A stretch of DNA of 64,000 bases, from contig CAIVZZ010000001.1 of assembly GCA_903910555.1 (NCBI GenBank), positions 1 through 64,000 on the forward strand, read 5' to 3'. Positions 1 through 8,841 of this stretch are shown piece after piece (position 1 is the stretch's first letter; each line of letters opens with the position of its first letter). The stretch comes from an uncultured Gemmatimonadota bacterium (lineage in GTDB: Bacteria > Gemmatimonadota > Gemmatimonadetes > Gemmatimonadales > Gemmatimonadaceae). The position numbers and the translations under genes were made by a program. The notes under the pieces are model-generated. The model searched no databases. It was given only the letters and a program-made list of their open reading frames with translations, and had not been told where the DNA came from.

Positions 1-52
1 CCACCTTCGCCTTGAACTCGGGGGCATGGTTCCGGCGGGATCGTTTCGACAT
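1..52 (-). CDS. IS3-family transposase OrfA, N-terminal fragment
   Basis: Seventeen codons from an ATG at 52 to the window edge encode MSKRSRRNHAPEFKAKV. This is the usual start of IS3-family OrfA proteins (consensus MxKRxRRNHSPxFKAKV), which carry a helix-turn-helix that binds the element ends. A GGAGGAG ribosome-binding site lies just upstream on the minus strand (around 59-66). Only the first residues are visible, so whether the element is intact cannot be judged here. Confidence 0.65.
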   Translation of the reverse strand, partial: MSKRSRRNHAPEFKAKV

Positions 53-141
53 CGGGGACTCCTCCAGTGGTGAGCAAACTTTCGCTCGGGGAGCCCGCTT
101 GTCCACCTATCTCAGCTGTTCAGAAAACCGGGGCCACTTCT
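1..141 (-). mobile_element. IS3-family insertion sequence, left end (partial)
   Basis: The window opens inside an insertion sequence whose transposase gene reads leftward from base 52. Upstream of it, on the minus strand, comes a short non-coding stretch and then a terminal-repeat-like end rich in CCCCGG and TTTTCTG, at roughly 112-141. That layout (short leader, then orfA beginning with a basic peptide) is typical of IS3-family elements. The exact outer boundary near 141 is an estimate because the other end lies outside the window. The element sits just 57 bases beyond the gyrA stop codon. Confidence 0.6.
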
Positions 142-198
142 AGCTACAAACCCAGAGCCTTCGTCCGACAGCCGTCAACTCACAACAGCAGTGTCTCC

Positions 199-2727
199 CT
201 ACTCCTCCTCTGAAAGCTCCAACTGCGCCCCCGGCTCCGCCTCATCTCCCTCGACTTCACCTTCAGCGCCCTCGGTATCATCGGGAACAACCCGCGCCAC
301 CGCAGTAACAAGGTCGCCCATATCAAGATTCATGAGCTTGACCCCCTGCGTATTTCGGCCGGCAACGCGCACATCCTTCACTGGCGAGCGAATAATCTGC
401 CCGCCGCGCGTGATCAGCATGATCTCATCTTCCGGCAGCACTTCCATCAGTGCCACAACATCACCCGTCTTCTCTGTGCGATTGACGGTCTTGATTCCCT
501 TGCCGCCGCGTTTCTGCACGCGGTAGTCTTCGATCGACGAGCATTTTCCGAGCGCGCGCTCGGTGACGACCATCAGCGTCGCCTCCCGCTTGATCACCAC
601 CATGCCGATGACGGCATCGTTTTCCGCGAGCTCGATACCCTTCACGCCGGTCGTATCACGGCCCATCGGACGTGCGTCCTGTTCGTGGAATCGCACTGAC
701 AAACCGTGGCGCGACGCGATGACGATGTCGTTCGTGCCGCTCGTCACCTGCACGTTGATCAGTGCATCGCCGTCCTCGATCTTGATTCCCTTCACGCCCG
801 TCACGCGCACATTCGAATATTCCGAGAGCGCGGTCTTCTTGACCGTGCCGTTGCGCGTGCAGAAGAGCAGGAACTCATCATCTGTGAACTTCTTCACAGG
901 AACCATCGCTGCGATCGTCGTATCAGGCGACACATTGATCAGGTTCACGATCGGCTTGCCCTTTGTGGCGCGGCCGAGGAGCGGAACCTCGTGAACCTTC
1001 AGCCAGAAGCAGCGGCCATCCTGTGTGAAGACGAGGATGTAGTCGTGCGTTGAGGCGACGAACAGATGCTCGATGAAATCCTCAGCCTTGAGGTCCGAGC
1101 CCTGCAGTCCCTTTCCGCCGCGCCGCTGTTTGCGGTACGTCGTGATCGAGGTGCGTTTGATGTAGCCAGAGTGCGAGATGGTGACGACCATCTCTTCATC
1201 GGCGATAAGATCCTCGACCGTGAACTCGCCTTCGTCTGCGGTGATCGTCGTGCGGCGCTCGTCGCCGAACGTCGCTACGACTGCGGCGAGCTCCTCCTTC
1301 ATGATCTTCATCCGCTTCGGCTTTGAAGCGAGAATCGAATTCAGTTCCTTGATCAGCGCCTGAACTTCCTTGAGCTCTTCTTCAAGCTTCTCGATCTCGA
1401 GACCCGTGAGCCTCGCGAGGCGCATATTGAGGATCGCTTCGGCCTGCTTTTCCGAAAGCTTGAAGCGGCGCTGGAGTTCCGTGCTCGCAATCTCGGAATC
1501 GGCGGACCCGCGAATGACCTTGATCACGGCGTCGATGTTGTCGACGGCGATCTTCAATCCTTCGAGGATGTGCTCGCGTTCCTGCGCCTTGCCCAGATCG
1601 TGCTGCGTCCGCCGCACGATGACGTCGTGGCGATGCTCGATGAAGTGCCCGAGCACATCGCGTACCGGCATGACTTTCGGCACGAGACGCTTGGTGATCG
1701 GATCCGGCACCAGCGCGAGCATGATCACGCCGAACGTGCTCTGCATGGTGGTGTGCTTGTACAGCTGGTTCAGCACCACACGCGGAATCGCATCGCGCTT
1801 GAGCTCGATCACGACGCGCATGCCGTCGCGATCTGATTCGTCGCGCAGATCGGAAATCCCTTCGAGCTTCTTGTCGCGCACGAGCTCGGCGATCTGCTCG
1901 ACCAACCGTGCCTTGTTCACCTGATACGGCAGCTCGGTCACGACGATCTGCGACTTGTTCCCCTTTTCGTTCTCTTCGATCGCGGCGCGGGCGCGCATGA
2001 CGATCTTGCCGCGCCCGGTCTCGATGTAATCCTTGATTCCCGCCTTGCCGTAGATGTACGCGCCGGTCGGGAAATCGGGCCCACTGATGTGGCCGCGAAT
2101 CGCGTCCACACTGAGCTCGGGATCGTCGATCATCGCCGTGATCGCTGCGGCCACTTCGCGCAGGTTGTGCGGCGGAATGTTCGTAGCCATGCCGACCGCG
2201 ATACCGCTCGAACCGTTCACCAGCAGGTTCGGCAGGCCGCTCGGCAGCACGGTCGGCTCTTCCAGACGATCGTCGAAGTTCGGCGCATAATCGACCGTGT
2301 TCTTGTCGATGTCGCCGAGCATTTCCATCGCGATTCGCGTGAGCCGCGACTCGGTGTACCGGTACGCGGCGGCCGGATCGCCGTCGACTGAGCCAAAGTT
2401 TCCCTGGCCATCCACCAGCGGATAGCGCAGCGAGAAATCCTGCACCATGCGGACGAGCGCGTCGTACACGCTCTGGTCGCCGTGCGGGTGGTACTTGCCG
2501 AGCACGTCGCCGACGACAGTCGCCGATTTCTTGTACGGCTTGCCGGGGACGAGGCCGATATCGTGCATCGCGTAGAGCACGCGGCGATGCACCGGCTTGA
2601 GTCCGTCGCGCACATCGGGGAGCGCGCGGCTGACGATCACGCTCATCGAGTAGTTGATGAACGATTCCCTGATCTCGTCGTCGATGAGTCGGGGGAGGAT
2701 CCGTTCGCGATTGTTCGGAGCGGTCAT
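199..2727 (-). CDS. gyrA: DNA gyrase subunit A
   Basis: An 842-residue protein of normal GyrA length. It forms the breakage-reunion subunit of gyrase, which introduces negative supercoils with GyrB. Visible landmarks are the N-terminal winged-helix and tower region, the active-site tyrosine Y124 in the AYRYTESRL motif, and the GyrA box QRRGGKG at about residue 540, which separates gyrase from topoisomerase IV. Six beta-pinwheel blades and an acidic tail ending LELSEEE follow. The quinolone-determining segment reads [10 protein letters not shown], so the position equivalent to E. coli Ser83 is Gln85 while Asp87 is kept. The ATG start is followed by the standard opening [21 protein letters not shown]. 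The gene lies 28 bp downstream of a membrane-protein gene on the same strand. No gyrB is present in the window. Confidence 0.98.
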   Translation of the reverse strand: MTAPNNRERILPRLIDDEIRESFINYSMSVIVSRALPDVRDGLKPVHRRVLYAMHDIGLVPGKPYKKSATVVGDVLGKYHPHGDQSVYDALVRMVQDFSLRYPLVDGQGNFGSVDGDPAAAYRYTESRLTRIAMEMLGDIDKNTVDYAPNFDDRLEEPTVLPSGLPNLLVNGSSGIAVGMATNIPPHNLREVAAAITAMIDDPELSVDAIRGHISGPDFPTGAYIYGKAGIKDYIETGRGKIVMRARAAIEENEKGNKSQIVVTELPYQVNKARLVEQIAELVRDKKLEGISDLRDESDRDGMRVVIELKRDAIPRVVLNQLYKHTTMQSTFGVIMLALVPDPITKRLVPKVMPVRDVLGHFIEHRHDVIVRRTQHDLGKAQEREHILEGLKIAVDNIDAVIKVIRGSADSEIASTELQRRFKLSEKQAEAILNMRLARLTGLEIEKLEEELKEVQALIKELNSILASKPKRMKIMKEELAAVVATFGDERRTTITADEGEFTVEDLIADEEMVVTISHSGYIKRTSITTYRKQRRGGKGLQGSDLKAEDFIEHLFVASTHDYILVFTQDGRCFWLKVHEVPLLGRATKGKPIVNLINVSPDTTIAAMVPVKKFTDDEFLLFCTRNGTVKKTALSEYSNVRVTGVKGIKIEDGDALINVQVTSGTNDIVIASRHGLSVRFHEQDARPMGRDTTGVKGIELAENDAVIGMVVIKREATLMVVTERALGKCSSIEDYRVQKRGGKGIKTVNRTEKTGDVVALMEVLPEDEIMLITRGGQIIRSPVKDVRVAGRNTQGVKLMNLDMGDLVTAVARVVPDDTEGAEGEVEGDEAEPGAQLELSEEE

Positions 2728-2755
2728 CTGTTTCGACTAGGGGGGCGGGTTGTGT

Positions 2756-3544
2756 TCAGTGAGTGTTCGCGGGATCGTTTGCGCGTACGGTCACAGGCGT
2801 GTGGACGGGTGTGCGCGGTGCGGCGGGCTCGTCATCCTGCAGTCCGTCGGCGGTCTCCTCTTCCTTCACTTCCTTGTCGATCGCATCGCGCTCCGCTCTG
2901 TAGCGCTCGTACCACGCGCGCGTGATTTCGCCGGCGAGTTCGCGATTTCCAAGTCCAAACGAAAGCGCCAGCGCGAGAGCGATGGCGCCGAAAATAATTG
3001 CGAATGCAGTCGTCACGATGTCCGTCGCCACACCCAGCTGCTGCAGCGACATGAACACCGCGAGAATGATGACCCCGCCTTTGCCCGCTCGCGCGAGCGT
3101 CGGGCCGCCGTGCAGCGATCCCGTTCCGGCGAGAATCAGACCGGCCACGACGTCGCCGAGCACGATTCCAAGAATCACGATCACAATTGCCGCGATCACG
3201 CTCGGCACATAACTCACAAGCTCGGACAACACCTGCGCCAGCGAGTCGAGTCCTAGCGCATTTGCCGCGACGAGCATCACCGTGAACATCACGAGCCAGA
3301 AGAGCAGACTGGCGAGTACGCGCGCCGGATTGAAATGCGTCCCGGGGCGGTCGACCGCCTGCATGACGCCGCCTTTGCGCAGCACGTCGTTCAGATGCAC
3401 GCGTTTCAGCAGACGGAGCGCGCCCTTCTGCACGGCCTTTGCGAGCAGATATCCCGCGATGAGCACAGCGGCGGCACCAAACAGCCCCGGGACGAAATCC
3501 CAGAGTTGGGCGAGGCTGGTCTGAAGGCGGTCGGCGAAGTTCAC
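2756..3544 (-). CDS. Mechanosensitive-channel-like TM-helix repeat membrane protein
   Basis: A 262-residue integral membrane protein starting at GTG 3544. Hydrophobic segments lie at about residues 15-35, 80-100, 115-140, 150-165 and 172-195. They contain GYLLAKAV and GDVVAGLILAG stretches typical of the conserved TM-helix repeat found in small MscS-related proteins of the YkuT/CmpX type. The C-terminal 60 residues are charged and soluble (KEVKEEETADG). The usual MscS beta domain is not evident, so gating in response to membrane tension is an inference. It lies 28 bp upstream of gyrA and could be cotranscribed with it. Confidence 0.7.
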   Translation of the reverse strand: MNFADRLQTSLAQLWDFVPGLFGAAAVLIAGYLLAKAVQKGALRLLKRVHLNDVLRKGGVMQAVDRPGTHFNPARVLASLLFWLVMFTVMLVAANALGLDSLAQVLSELVSYVPSVIAAIVIVILGIVLGDVVAGLILAGTGSLHGGPTLARAGKGGVIILAVFMSLQQLGVATDIVTTAFAIIFGAIALALALSFGLGNRELAGEITRAWYERYRAERDAIDKEVKEEETADGLQDDEPAAPRTPVHTPVTVRANDPANTH

Positions 3545-3606
3545 GAGGTCAGTTTGGGATGTCGGTTTTGACTCTGTTTAATCTAATCGGTTTGCTCGGT
3601 TTTTGT

Positions 3607-3831
3607 TCAGTTTCTGGTGCCGCGTTTCACGTCAAAAAGCGCGCTGCGGCGGCATTTCGGGCAGATGAGCCACTCGCGTTTGCGGGCATAACCGAGGCCG
3701 AAGCTGCCGCCACCGATGGCGCGCGCCGTCATCGCGACATGGCAGCGCGGACATTCCGGCGTCTCTCCGCGGGCAAAGCACTCGCGCATTTGCTGCTGCT
3801 CCGCCACATCGAACTGCGCGTGCTCGGTCAC
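3607..3831 (-). CDS. Small zinc-ribbon protein
   Basis: A 74-residue protein with two CxxC knuckles, CPRC and CPKC, about 27 residues apart, which together could bind one zinc ion. I place the start at GTG 3831 because it overlaps the stop codon of the upstream dehydrogenase (GTGA), an arrangement that allows translational coupling. Reading further upstream in this frame only produces an Arg-rich shadow of the dehydrogenase gene. The middle contains a Gly-rich segment (GGGSFGLGYARKREW). The function is unknown; such proteins often bind nucleic acid or act as small redox or scaffold proteins. Confidence 0.6.
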   Translation of the reverse strand: MTEHAQFDVAEQQQMRECFARGETPECPRCHVAMTARAIGGGSFGLGYARKREWLICPKCRRSALFDVKRGTRN

Positions 3832-4865
3832 GGAATCGAGAGCACGATTTTGCCGAACTGCGACCCTTCGGTCATCCGTTCGAACGCTCGCCGGCCGTCC
3901 GCGAGTGCGAAAACCGTATCGATTGGCGGTGCGAGCCGGCCGGCTGAAAACTCTGCCGTGATCGCATCGAACTCCGCCTCGTTCCCCATTGTCGAGCCCA
4001 TCAGCGTCCACTGATTCCAGAACATTCGCCGCATATCGGTCTCGACGATCGGACCGGTGGTCGCGCCGCACGACACGAGACGGCCGCGTTTGCCGAGCGC
4101 GCCAAGCGATTGGGGCCAGCTCGCTGCGCCCCCGCTGTCGATCACGACATCGACGCCGCGTTTGCCCGTCTTCGCACGGATTTCACGGGCGACATCGGCC
4201 GTACGGTAGTTGAGCAGTTCGTCGGCACCGAGGGCAGCGGCCCTGGCGAGTTTTTCATCGCTGCCGGAGGTCACCCAGACGTGCGCGCCTTTCAGCTTTG
4301 CTATCTGAAGCGCGGCGAGCGCGACGCCGCCGCCGATTCCCTGGATGAGCACCTGCTCACCGGCCTGCACATTTGCGCGGGTCACGAGCATTCGCCACGC
4401 CGTGAGCGTCGCGAGCGTGAACGCGGCGGCACTTTCGTTTGAGACGCTCGCCGGAATGCACCGCACATTGCGCGCGGGAACGACGGCGTATTCGGCAAAC
4501 AATCCGGGCCGGTGCTCACCGAGCACGGCGAACTTCACGCACAGCGAATGCTCGCCGGCGCGGCAATACTCGCATTGGTGGCAGGCGACGCCGGAGTTGA
4601 TGATCACGCGATCGCCCGGTCGAACGGTGGTCACGCCGTCGCTGACGCTTTCCACGATTCCGCATGCGTCGCAGCCCAGGATCCACCGCGGCGTGATGGT
4701 GACGCCCGGAAGGCCCTGCAGCACGAACAGATCGAGATGGTTCAGCGCACCGGCGCTGATCCGGACGCGGACGTCTGTTGGGTCACTCAGCTCGGGGACC
4801 TGGAGATCGTCTCGAAACTCGATCTGATCGAGGCCGCCGTTAGCGGAAATAGTGAGGGCTTTCAC
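3828..4865 (-). CDS. Zinc-binding medium-chain dehydrogenase/reductase (alcohol dehydrogenase or quinone reductase family)
   Basis: A 345-residue MDR-superfamily oxidoreductase. The N-terminal GroES-like domain includes [11 protein letters not shown] and a structural-zinc loop with four Cys ([15 protein letters not shown]). The central Rossmann fold has [15 protein letters not shown] for NAD(P) binding, and the C-terminus returns to the catalytic domain (FGKIVLSIP). The structural-zinc cluster makes an alcohol dehydrogenase type more likely than a zinc-free quinone reductase, but the substrate cannot be read from sequence. It starts at GTG 4865, only 12 bp from the divergent sucB start, and its stop overlaps the start of the zinc-ribbon gene downstream. 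Confidence 0.85.
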   Translation of the reverse strand: MKALTISANGGLDQIEFRDDLQVPELSDPTDVRVRISAGALNHLDLFVLQGLPGVTITPRWILGCDACGIVESVSDGVTTVRPGDRVIINSGVACHQCEYCRAGEHSLCVKFAVLGEHRPGLFAEYAVVPARNVRCIPASVSNESAAAFTLATLTAWRMLVTRANVQAGEQVLIQGIGGGVALAALQIAKLKGAHVWVTSGSDEKLARAAALGADELLNYRTADVAREIRAKTGKRGVDVVIDSGGAASWPQSLGALGKRGRLVSCGATTGPIVETDMRRMFWNQWTLMGSTMGNEAEFDAITAEFSAGRLAPPIDTVFALADGRRAFERMTEGSQFGKIVLSIP

Positions 4866-4866
4866 G

Positions 4867-4877
4867 TATATTGTGCC
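4867..4877 (+). promoter_or_regulatory. -10 box of a candidate leaderless sucB promoter
   Basis: TATATT at 4867-4872 is followed by five bases and then the sucB ATG at 4878. With this geometry transcription would begin at or within one or two bases of the start codon, so no ribosome-binding site would exist. None is visible. The whole divergent gap to the dehydrogenase start at 4865 is 12 bp. Confidence 0.55.
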
Positions 4878-6134
4878 ATGCTCTCGATCAAAGTACCGCC
4901 CCTCGGCGAGTCGATCACGGAAGCAACCGTCTCGCGCTGGCTCAAGAACGAAGGCGACGCCGTCGCGGCGGGCGAAACGCTCGTTGAATTGGAGACAGAT
5001 AAGATTACGGTCGAGGTCCCCGCGCTCAAAGGCGGGGTGCTGACGAAACGCGCTCGGTCGGAAGGCGATGTGGTGAAGGTGGACGATATGCTTGGCGAAC
5101 TCGACGACAGCGCAGCCGCCGTGCCGCGCGCGACGGCACCCGCAACTGCAGTTGCGCCAAGTCCGACAGCTTCCAGTCCGGCAGCTGTCAGTCCGACAGC
5201 CCCGCCAGCACCATCAGCCCCCGCCGCACAGCAGCCGGCTTCGATGCCGGCCGCGCGCCGCTTGGCAGCCGAATCGGGAATCAATCTCGCCACTGTATCC
5301 GGCACCGCCCGCGGCGGCGTAGTCAGCAAGCCAGATGTGATCGCCGCGATGTCCGCCCCCGCAGCGGCGGCGCCGGCATCATCCACGCCGCCGGCCGTTC
5401 AACCGCCGTCTGCCGTCCACCGTCCGCCGTCTGCCGTCCCTCGCGAATCCCGCGAGAAGATGTCGACCCGCCGCAAGCGTATCGCCGAAAATCTCCTTCA
5501 AGCGCAACACAACACTGCCCACCTCACCACCTTCAACGAAATCGACATGAGCGCGATCGTCGCGCTCCGCGAACGCATGAAGGAGAAGGTCGAGAAGGAG
5601 CATGGCGTGAAGCTCAGCTTCATGCCGTTCTTCGCGAAAGCGGCGATCATGGCGCTGAAGGCGTATCCGGTTGTGAACGCGCAGATCGAGGGCGACTCGC
5701 TCGTCTACAAGAACTATGTGAACCTCGGGATAGCTGTGGCGAGTGAAGCAGGGCTCGTCGTCCCGAACGTGAAAGACGCCGACTCACTCGGCATTCTTGG
5801 TCTCTCGCAGGGCATCGCGGCGGTGGCAAAACGCGCGCGCGACGGCAAGCTGACGATGGATGATCTCACCGCCGGAACGTTCACGATTACGAACGGAGGC
5901 GTGTTCGGCTCATTGATTTCGACGCCGATCATCAACTATCCGCAGAGCGGAATCCTCGGCCTGCACAAAACGCAGGACCGCCCGATCGCGGTGAACGGGC
6001 AGGTCGTGATCAGGCCGATGATGTACATCGCGCTTTCATACGATCACCGGATCATCGACGGACAGCAGGCGGTGCTCTTTCTGGTGCGGGTGAAAGAGCT
6101 GATGGAAGATCCTGCGTCGATGCTTATCGACTAG
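4878..6134 (+). CDS. sucB: Dihydrolipoyl succinyltransferase, E2 of 2-oxoglutarate dehydrogenase
   Basis: A 418-residue E2 protein that transfers succinyl groups to CoA in the TCA cycle. The lipoyl domain spans about residues 1-76, with the lipoylated lysine K42 in [10 protein letters not shown] Ser/Pro/Ala linker follows, then a peripheral subunit-binding domain ([15 protein letters not shown] to PDVIAAM, about residues 125-160) that docks E1 or E3. A second Pro-rich linker leads into the catalytic domain from about residue 190, ending with the [11 protein letters not shown] active-site motif. Both linkers are encoded by short DNA repeats (5160-5204 and 5403-5437). The ATG at 4878 is chosen because residues 2-20 match the lipoyl-domain start. 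lpd (E3) lies 0.7 kb downstream; sucA (E1) is about 50 kb away on the other strand. Confidence 0.95.
   Translation: MLSIKVPPLGESITEATVSRWLKNEGDAVAAGETLVELETDKITVEVPALKGGVLTKRARSEGDVVKVDDMLGELDDSAAAVPRATAPATAVAPSPTASSPAAVSPTAPPAPSAPAAQQPASMPAARRLAAESGINLATVSGTARGGVVSKPDVIAAMSAPAAAAPASSTPPAVQPPSAVHRPPSAVPRESREKMSTRRKRIAENLLQAQHNTAHLTTFNEIDMSAIVALRERMKEKVEKEHGVKLSFMPFFAKAAIMALKAYPVVNAQIEGDSLVYKNYVNLGIAVASEAGLVVPNVKDADSLGILGLSQGIAAVAKRARDGKLTMDDLTAGTFTITNGGVFGSLISTPIINYPQSGILGLHKTQDRPIAVNGQVVIRPMMYIALSYDHRIIDGQQAVLFLVRVKELMEDPASMLID
5160..5204 (+). repeat. Three tandem 15-bp repeats in the first SucB linker
   Basis: Three copies of a 15-bp unit beginning AGTCCGACAGC or AGTCCGGCAGC run head to tail and encode repeated [15 protein letters not shown] pentapeptides. 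The unit is conserved at the DNA level even at wobble positions, which suggests recent tandem duplication rather than selection only on amino-acid composition. Confidence 0.75.
5403..5437 (+). repeat. Five tandem heptamers CYRCCGT in the second SucB linker
   Basis: Five consecutive 7-bp units (CCGCCGT, CTGCCGT, CCACCGT, CCGCCGT, CTGCCGT) run in phase. Because seven is not a multiple of three, the repeat is read in changing frames and gives a [12 protein letters not shown]-type linker. Identical heptamers occur downstream of thyX at 23632-23659. Confidence 0.8.
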
Positions 6135-6774
6135 GGTCGCTCGGCCAGTTGATCGAGACGCCGATGGTGAAGATCGACTTTGTGCCGTTCTGAGATGGGA
6201 TGAGCAGTCCAGGGACGATCGTGAATGATCGGTGGAAGACGAGGCCCATTTCCATGTTCACTTCGCTGCCGGAGCCGGTGGCAGCGACGCCGGATGTGCC
6301 CGGGCCCGCTGTGGTGACGCGATCCGACGTAGCGGTCACGCTCAACCATCGAACGCCCGCCGCCGGCACGAGCGTGAACCAGTCGGAAATCCCGAAGCGG
6401 TAGCCCAGATTCCCACCGAACCTGTATTCGGTGGTGTTTGTCCCGTCGCTGCTGACGTAGTGCGCGCTCACTTCCGGGCAAACTTGGAATGGCGTATCGC
6501 TCAGATGGATCTGGTATCCCACTGCGGCACCCACACCCGTACCATTCGCGGCTTGCAGCTTGTCGACGCTGACCGCGCCATAGAATGATCTCGGAACTCC
6601 GTACGCCAAGCCCGCCCCGACATCATTCACCGTCGTGTTTTCGTGCGAAAACGCGCCGGCGCGCCACCGCCCATCCTGAAACGCCGCCGTCCCCTGACAC
6701 GTCTGCGCGGCCCCGCGCGAAAGCGGTACTGCCAGTGCGATGAGCACCAGCGCCAACGGTCGGATCGCTCGCAT
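6124..6774 (-). CDS. Secreted outer-membrane beta-barrel-like protein
   Basis: A 216-residue protein with a clear signal peptide ([24 protein letters not shown], cleavage after GAAQ). It is followed by alternating short beta-strands rich in Gly, Tyr and Phe, such as [18 protein letters not shown] and the C-terminal FTIGVSINW. This resembles small outer-membrane barrel proteins. A strong AAGGAG ribosome-binding site precedes the ATG at 6774; the longer upstream reading is only antisense to lpd. The 3' end overlaps the sucB stop by 11 bp on the opposite strand. The role is unknown. Confidence 0.7.
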   Translation of the reverse strand: MRAIRPLALVLIALAVPLSRGAAQTCQGTAAFQDGRWRAGAFSHENTTVNDVGAGLAYGVPRSFYGAVSVDKLQAANGTGVGAAVGYQIHLSDTPFQVCPEVSAHYVSSDGTNTTEYRFGGNLGYRFGISDWFTLVPAAGVRWLSVTATSDRVTTAGPGTSGVAATGSGSEVNMEMGLVFHRSFTIVPGLLIPSQNGTKSIFTIGVSINWPSDPSR

Positions 6775-6834
6775 GATCCTCTCCTTCGAGTGGGGGTGTC
6801 GCGCTAACTTTCGTGTCGATCTCTCCTTCATGAT

Positions 6835-8253
6835 ATGGCAATGACCAACGAATCGTTCCTCACGCCGGACGTCCTGATCATCGGTGGCGGCCCCGGCGGT
6901 TATGTAGCCGCTATCCGCTCCGCCCAACTCGGCTTCAGCACTGTCTGCGTCGAAGGCGACAAAACGCTCGGCGGAACCTGCGTCAACGTCGGCTGCATCC
7001 CGTCGAAAGCGCTGCTGCAATCGTCGGAGCACCTCGAGTTCACGCGTCTCCACGCCGAAGAACATGGGTTTTCTGTTGGCGGCGTGACGCTGAATCTCGC
7101 GCAGATGATGAAGCGGAAGGACGAGGTCGTCGGCGCGAATACGAAAGGCGTCGAGTTCCTGTTCAAGAAAAACAAAATCACCTGGGCCAAAGGGTGGGGC
7201 TCGCTCGAGGCCGGCAACACGGTGCACGTCACCGCGGGCGACGGCTCGCCGGTGATCTACAAGCCAAAGAACATCATCATCGCGACGGGCTCAGTTCCGA
7301 CCGAGCTTCCATTTCTGAAATTCGACGAAGAGCGCATCCTCTCGAACGTCGGCGCGCTGAAAATTCCGGAAGTCCCCAAGCATTTGATCGTGATCGGCGG
7401 CGGCGTGATCGGGCTCGAGCTTGGCTCCGTATGGCGTCGCCTCGGCGCCAAGGTCACCGTGATCGAAGGCGCGCCGACGATTCTTCCCGGCAACGACGAA
7501 GAAATTATCAAAGAAGCGGACAAGATTTTTCGGAAGCAGGGTCTGGAGATCATTGCCGGCGCGAAAGTCATCGGCGGGAGGCGCAATGGCGACCTCGTCA
7601 CGGTCACGATCGAGCACGAAGGCGCGCAAAAAACGATCGAAGGCGACTACGCGCTCGTCTCGATCGGCAGAAAACCGGCGATGGCCGGCATCAACGCCGC
7701 GGCGCTGGGACTGAAGCTCGGATCACGCGGCGAAATCCAGGTCAACGACGAAATGCGCACCAACCTTCCGAATGTCTTCGCGATCGGAGATGTCGTCGGC
7801 GGCAAGCTGCTGGCGCACAAGGCTGAAGAGGAGGGCGTGATCGCCGCTGAAGTGATCGCCGGGAAGCCGGTCCACATGCACTACCACAACATGCCGGCGA
7901 TCGTCTACACCTGGCCGGAGATCGCGACGGCTGGGCTCGCCGAGCATGAGGTCAAGGCGAGCGGCCGCGGGTACAAGGTCGGGAAGTTTCCGTTCTCAGC
8001 AAATGGCCGCGCCCGCACGATGGCGGAGACGAGCGGATTCGTGAAGTTCGTGAGCGATGCGCAGACCGATGAAATCCTCGGCTGTCATATCATCGGCGCG
8101 AACGCTTCTGATCTCCTGACCGAGGTCGTGCTCGCGATGGAGTTCCGCGGGACGAGCGAGGACATCGGGATGACGGTGCACTCGCATCCGACGCTGAGCG
8201 AGGCCGTCAAAGAAGCGGCGCTCGCTGTTGCCGGGCACGCGATTCACATCTAA
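6835..8253 (+). CDS. lpd: Dihydrolipoyl dehydrogenase (E3)
   Basis: A 472-residue flavoprotein that reoxidises the lipoyl groups of E2, passing electrons through FAD to NAD+. It shows the FAD-binding GGGPGG near residue 17, the redox-active disulfide C49/C54 in GGTCVNVGCIPSK, the NAD-binding GGGVIGLELG at about residue 185, the second FAD motif AIGDVVGG, and the C-terminal HSHPTLSE carrying the catalytic His/Glu. A second ATG at 6841 is an equally plausible start, and no ribosome-binding site discriminates between them. It probably serves the SucA/SucB complex and may also serve other 2-oxoacid dehydrogenases. The last four bases overlap the convergent DinB-like gene. Confidence 0.96.
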   Translation: MAMTNESFLTPDVLIIGGGPGGYVAAIRSAQLGFSTVCVEGDKTLGGTCVNVGCIPSKALLQSSEHLEFTRLHAEEHGFSVGGVTLNLAQMMKRKDEVVGANTKGVEFLFKKNKITWAKGWGSLEAGNTVHVTAGDGSPVIYKPKNIIIATGSVPTELPFLKFDEERILSNVGALKIPEVPKHLIVIGGGVIGLELGSVWRRLGAKVTVIEGAPTILPGNDEEIIKEADKIFRKQGLEIIAGAKVIGGRRNGDLVTVTIEHEGAQKTIEGDYALVSIGRKPAMAGINAAALGLKLGSRGEIQVNDEMRTNLPNVFAIGDVVGGKLLAHKAEEEGVIAAEVIAGKPVHMHYHNMPAIVYTWPEIATAGLAEHEVKASGRGYKVGKFPFSANGRARTMAETSGFVKFVSDAQTDEILGCHIIGANASDLLTEVVLAMEFRGTSEDIGMTVHSHPTLSEAVKEAALAVAGHAIHI

Positions 8254-8765
8254 GCGAGATACCGCTCGCGCGTAATTTTTAGGTGATGCCGCTCGTGCCC
8301 CGCCGCGATATATGCGAGGGCCCGTGCGGAAATCGTATGTCCGCTCGCATTTCCCGTTCGCAGCCATCCCTCCGGTGTGATTGAATCCACCAGCGCGAGG
8401 GTCGACGCCCGAATAGCTGCGAATTCCGCCACCAGATTCGTCAGCGCGCGCTCGTTCGCGCACGAATGCGGAACCCAGTTGTCCTGATCGAACCCCGGCA
8501 GCGGCGTCGCATCACCGCGGGCAATTCGCAGCATCCGATAGCTGAACACCCGCTCGGCATCGCACATATGCAGCACCGCCTCCTTGAGCGTCCACTTCCC
8601 CGCCCCGTACGCTTTTTCGGCTTTCGCGTCAGCCACGCCGGAGAGCGCCGCGATCGTTTCGGAAAGCTGCGTCCTCAGGTGATCGCGAAGATCGCCATCG
8701 GGCACAAGCGAGATATATGTGCCGTAGTACTCGAAATACTCATCGGATTTGGGACGCGTCAGCAT
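8250..8765 (-). CDS. DinB-like metal-dependent four-helix-bundle protein
   Basis: A 171-residue protein of the DinB/YfiT superfamily (DinB_2 type). The typical metal-ligand histidines are present: one in the WTLKEAVLHMCDAE helix and a pair in the C-terminal GHERHHLKI motif. Members include thiol-dependent hydrolases and transferases that use mycothiol or bacillithiol, and DNA-damage-induced proteins, but the reaction cannot be assigned from sequence. It has an ATG start at 8765 and is convergent with lpd, overlapping its end by 4 bp. Confidence 0.8.
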   Translation of the reverse strand: MLTRPKSDEYFEYYGTYISLVPDGDLRDHLRTQLSETIAALSGVADAKAEKAYGAGKWTLKEAVLHMCDAERVFSYRMLRIARGDATPLPGFDQDNWVPHSCANERALTNLVAEFAAIRASTLALVDSITPEGWLRTGNASGHTISARALAYIAAGHERHHLKITRERYLA

Positions 8766-8841
8766 GGCGGGGCCTCAACAAGCGGGGTGTGAGTGGCGTA
8801 TGTTGTCGGAATACTTTCACCCTCATCACCCAGGACCGCCA

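Noticed and set aside
4512-4877. A 122-codon N-terminal extension of SucB
   Set aside because: It is antisense to the dehydrogenase gene, and the lipoyl domain begins exactly at ATG 4878.
6775-7227. N-terminal extension of the beta-barrel protein
   Set aside because: It is antisense to lpd, and the signal peptide plus AAGGAG site fix the start at 6774.
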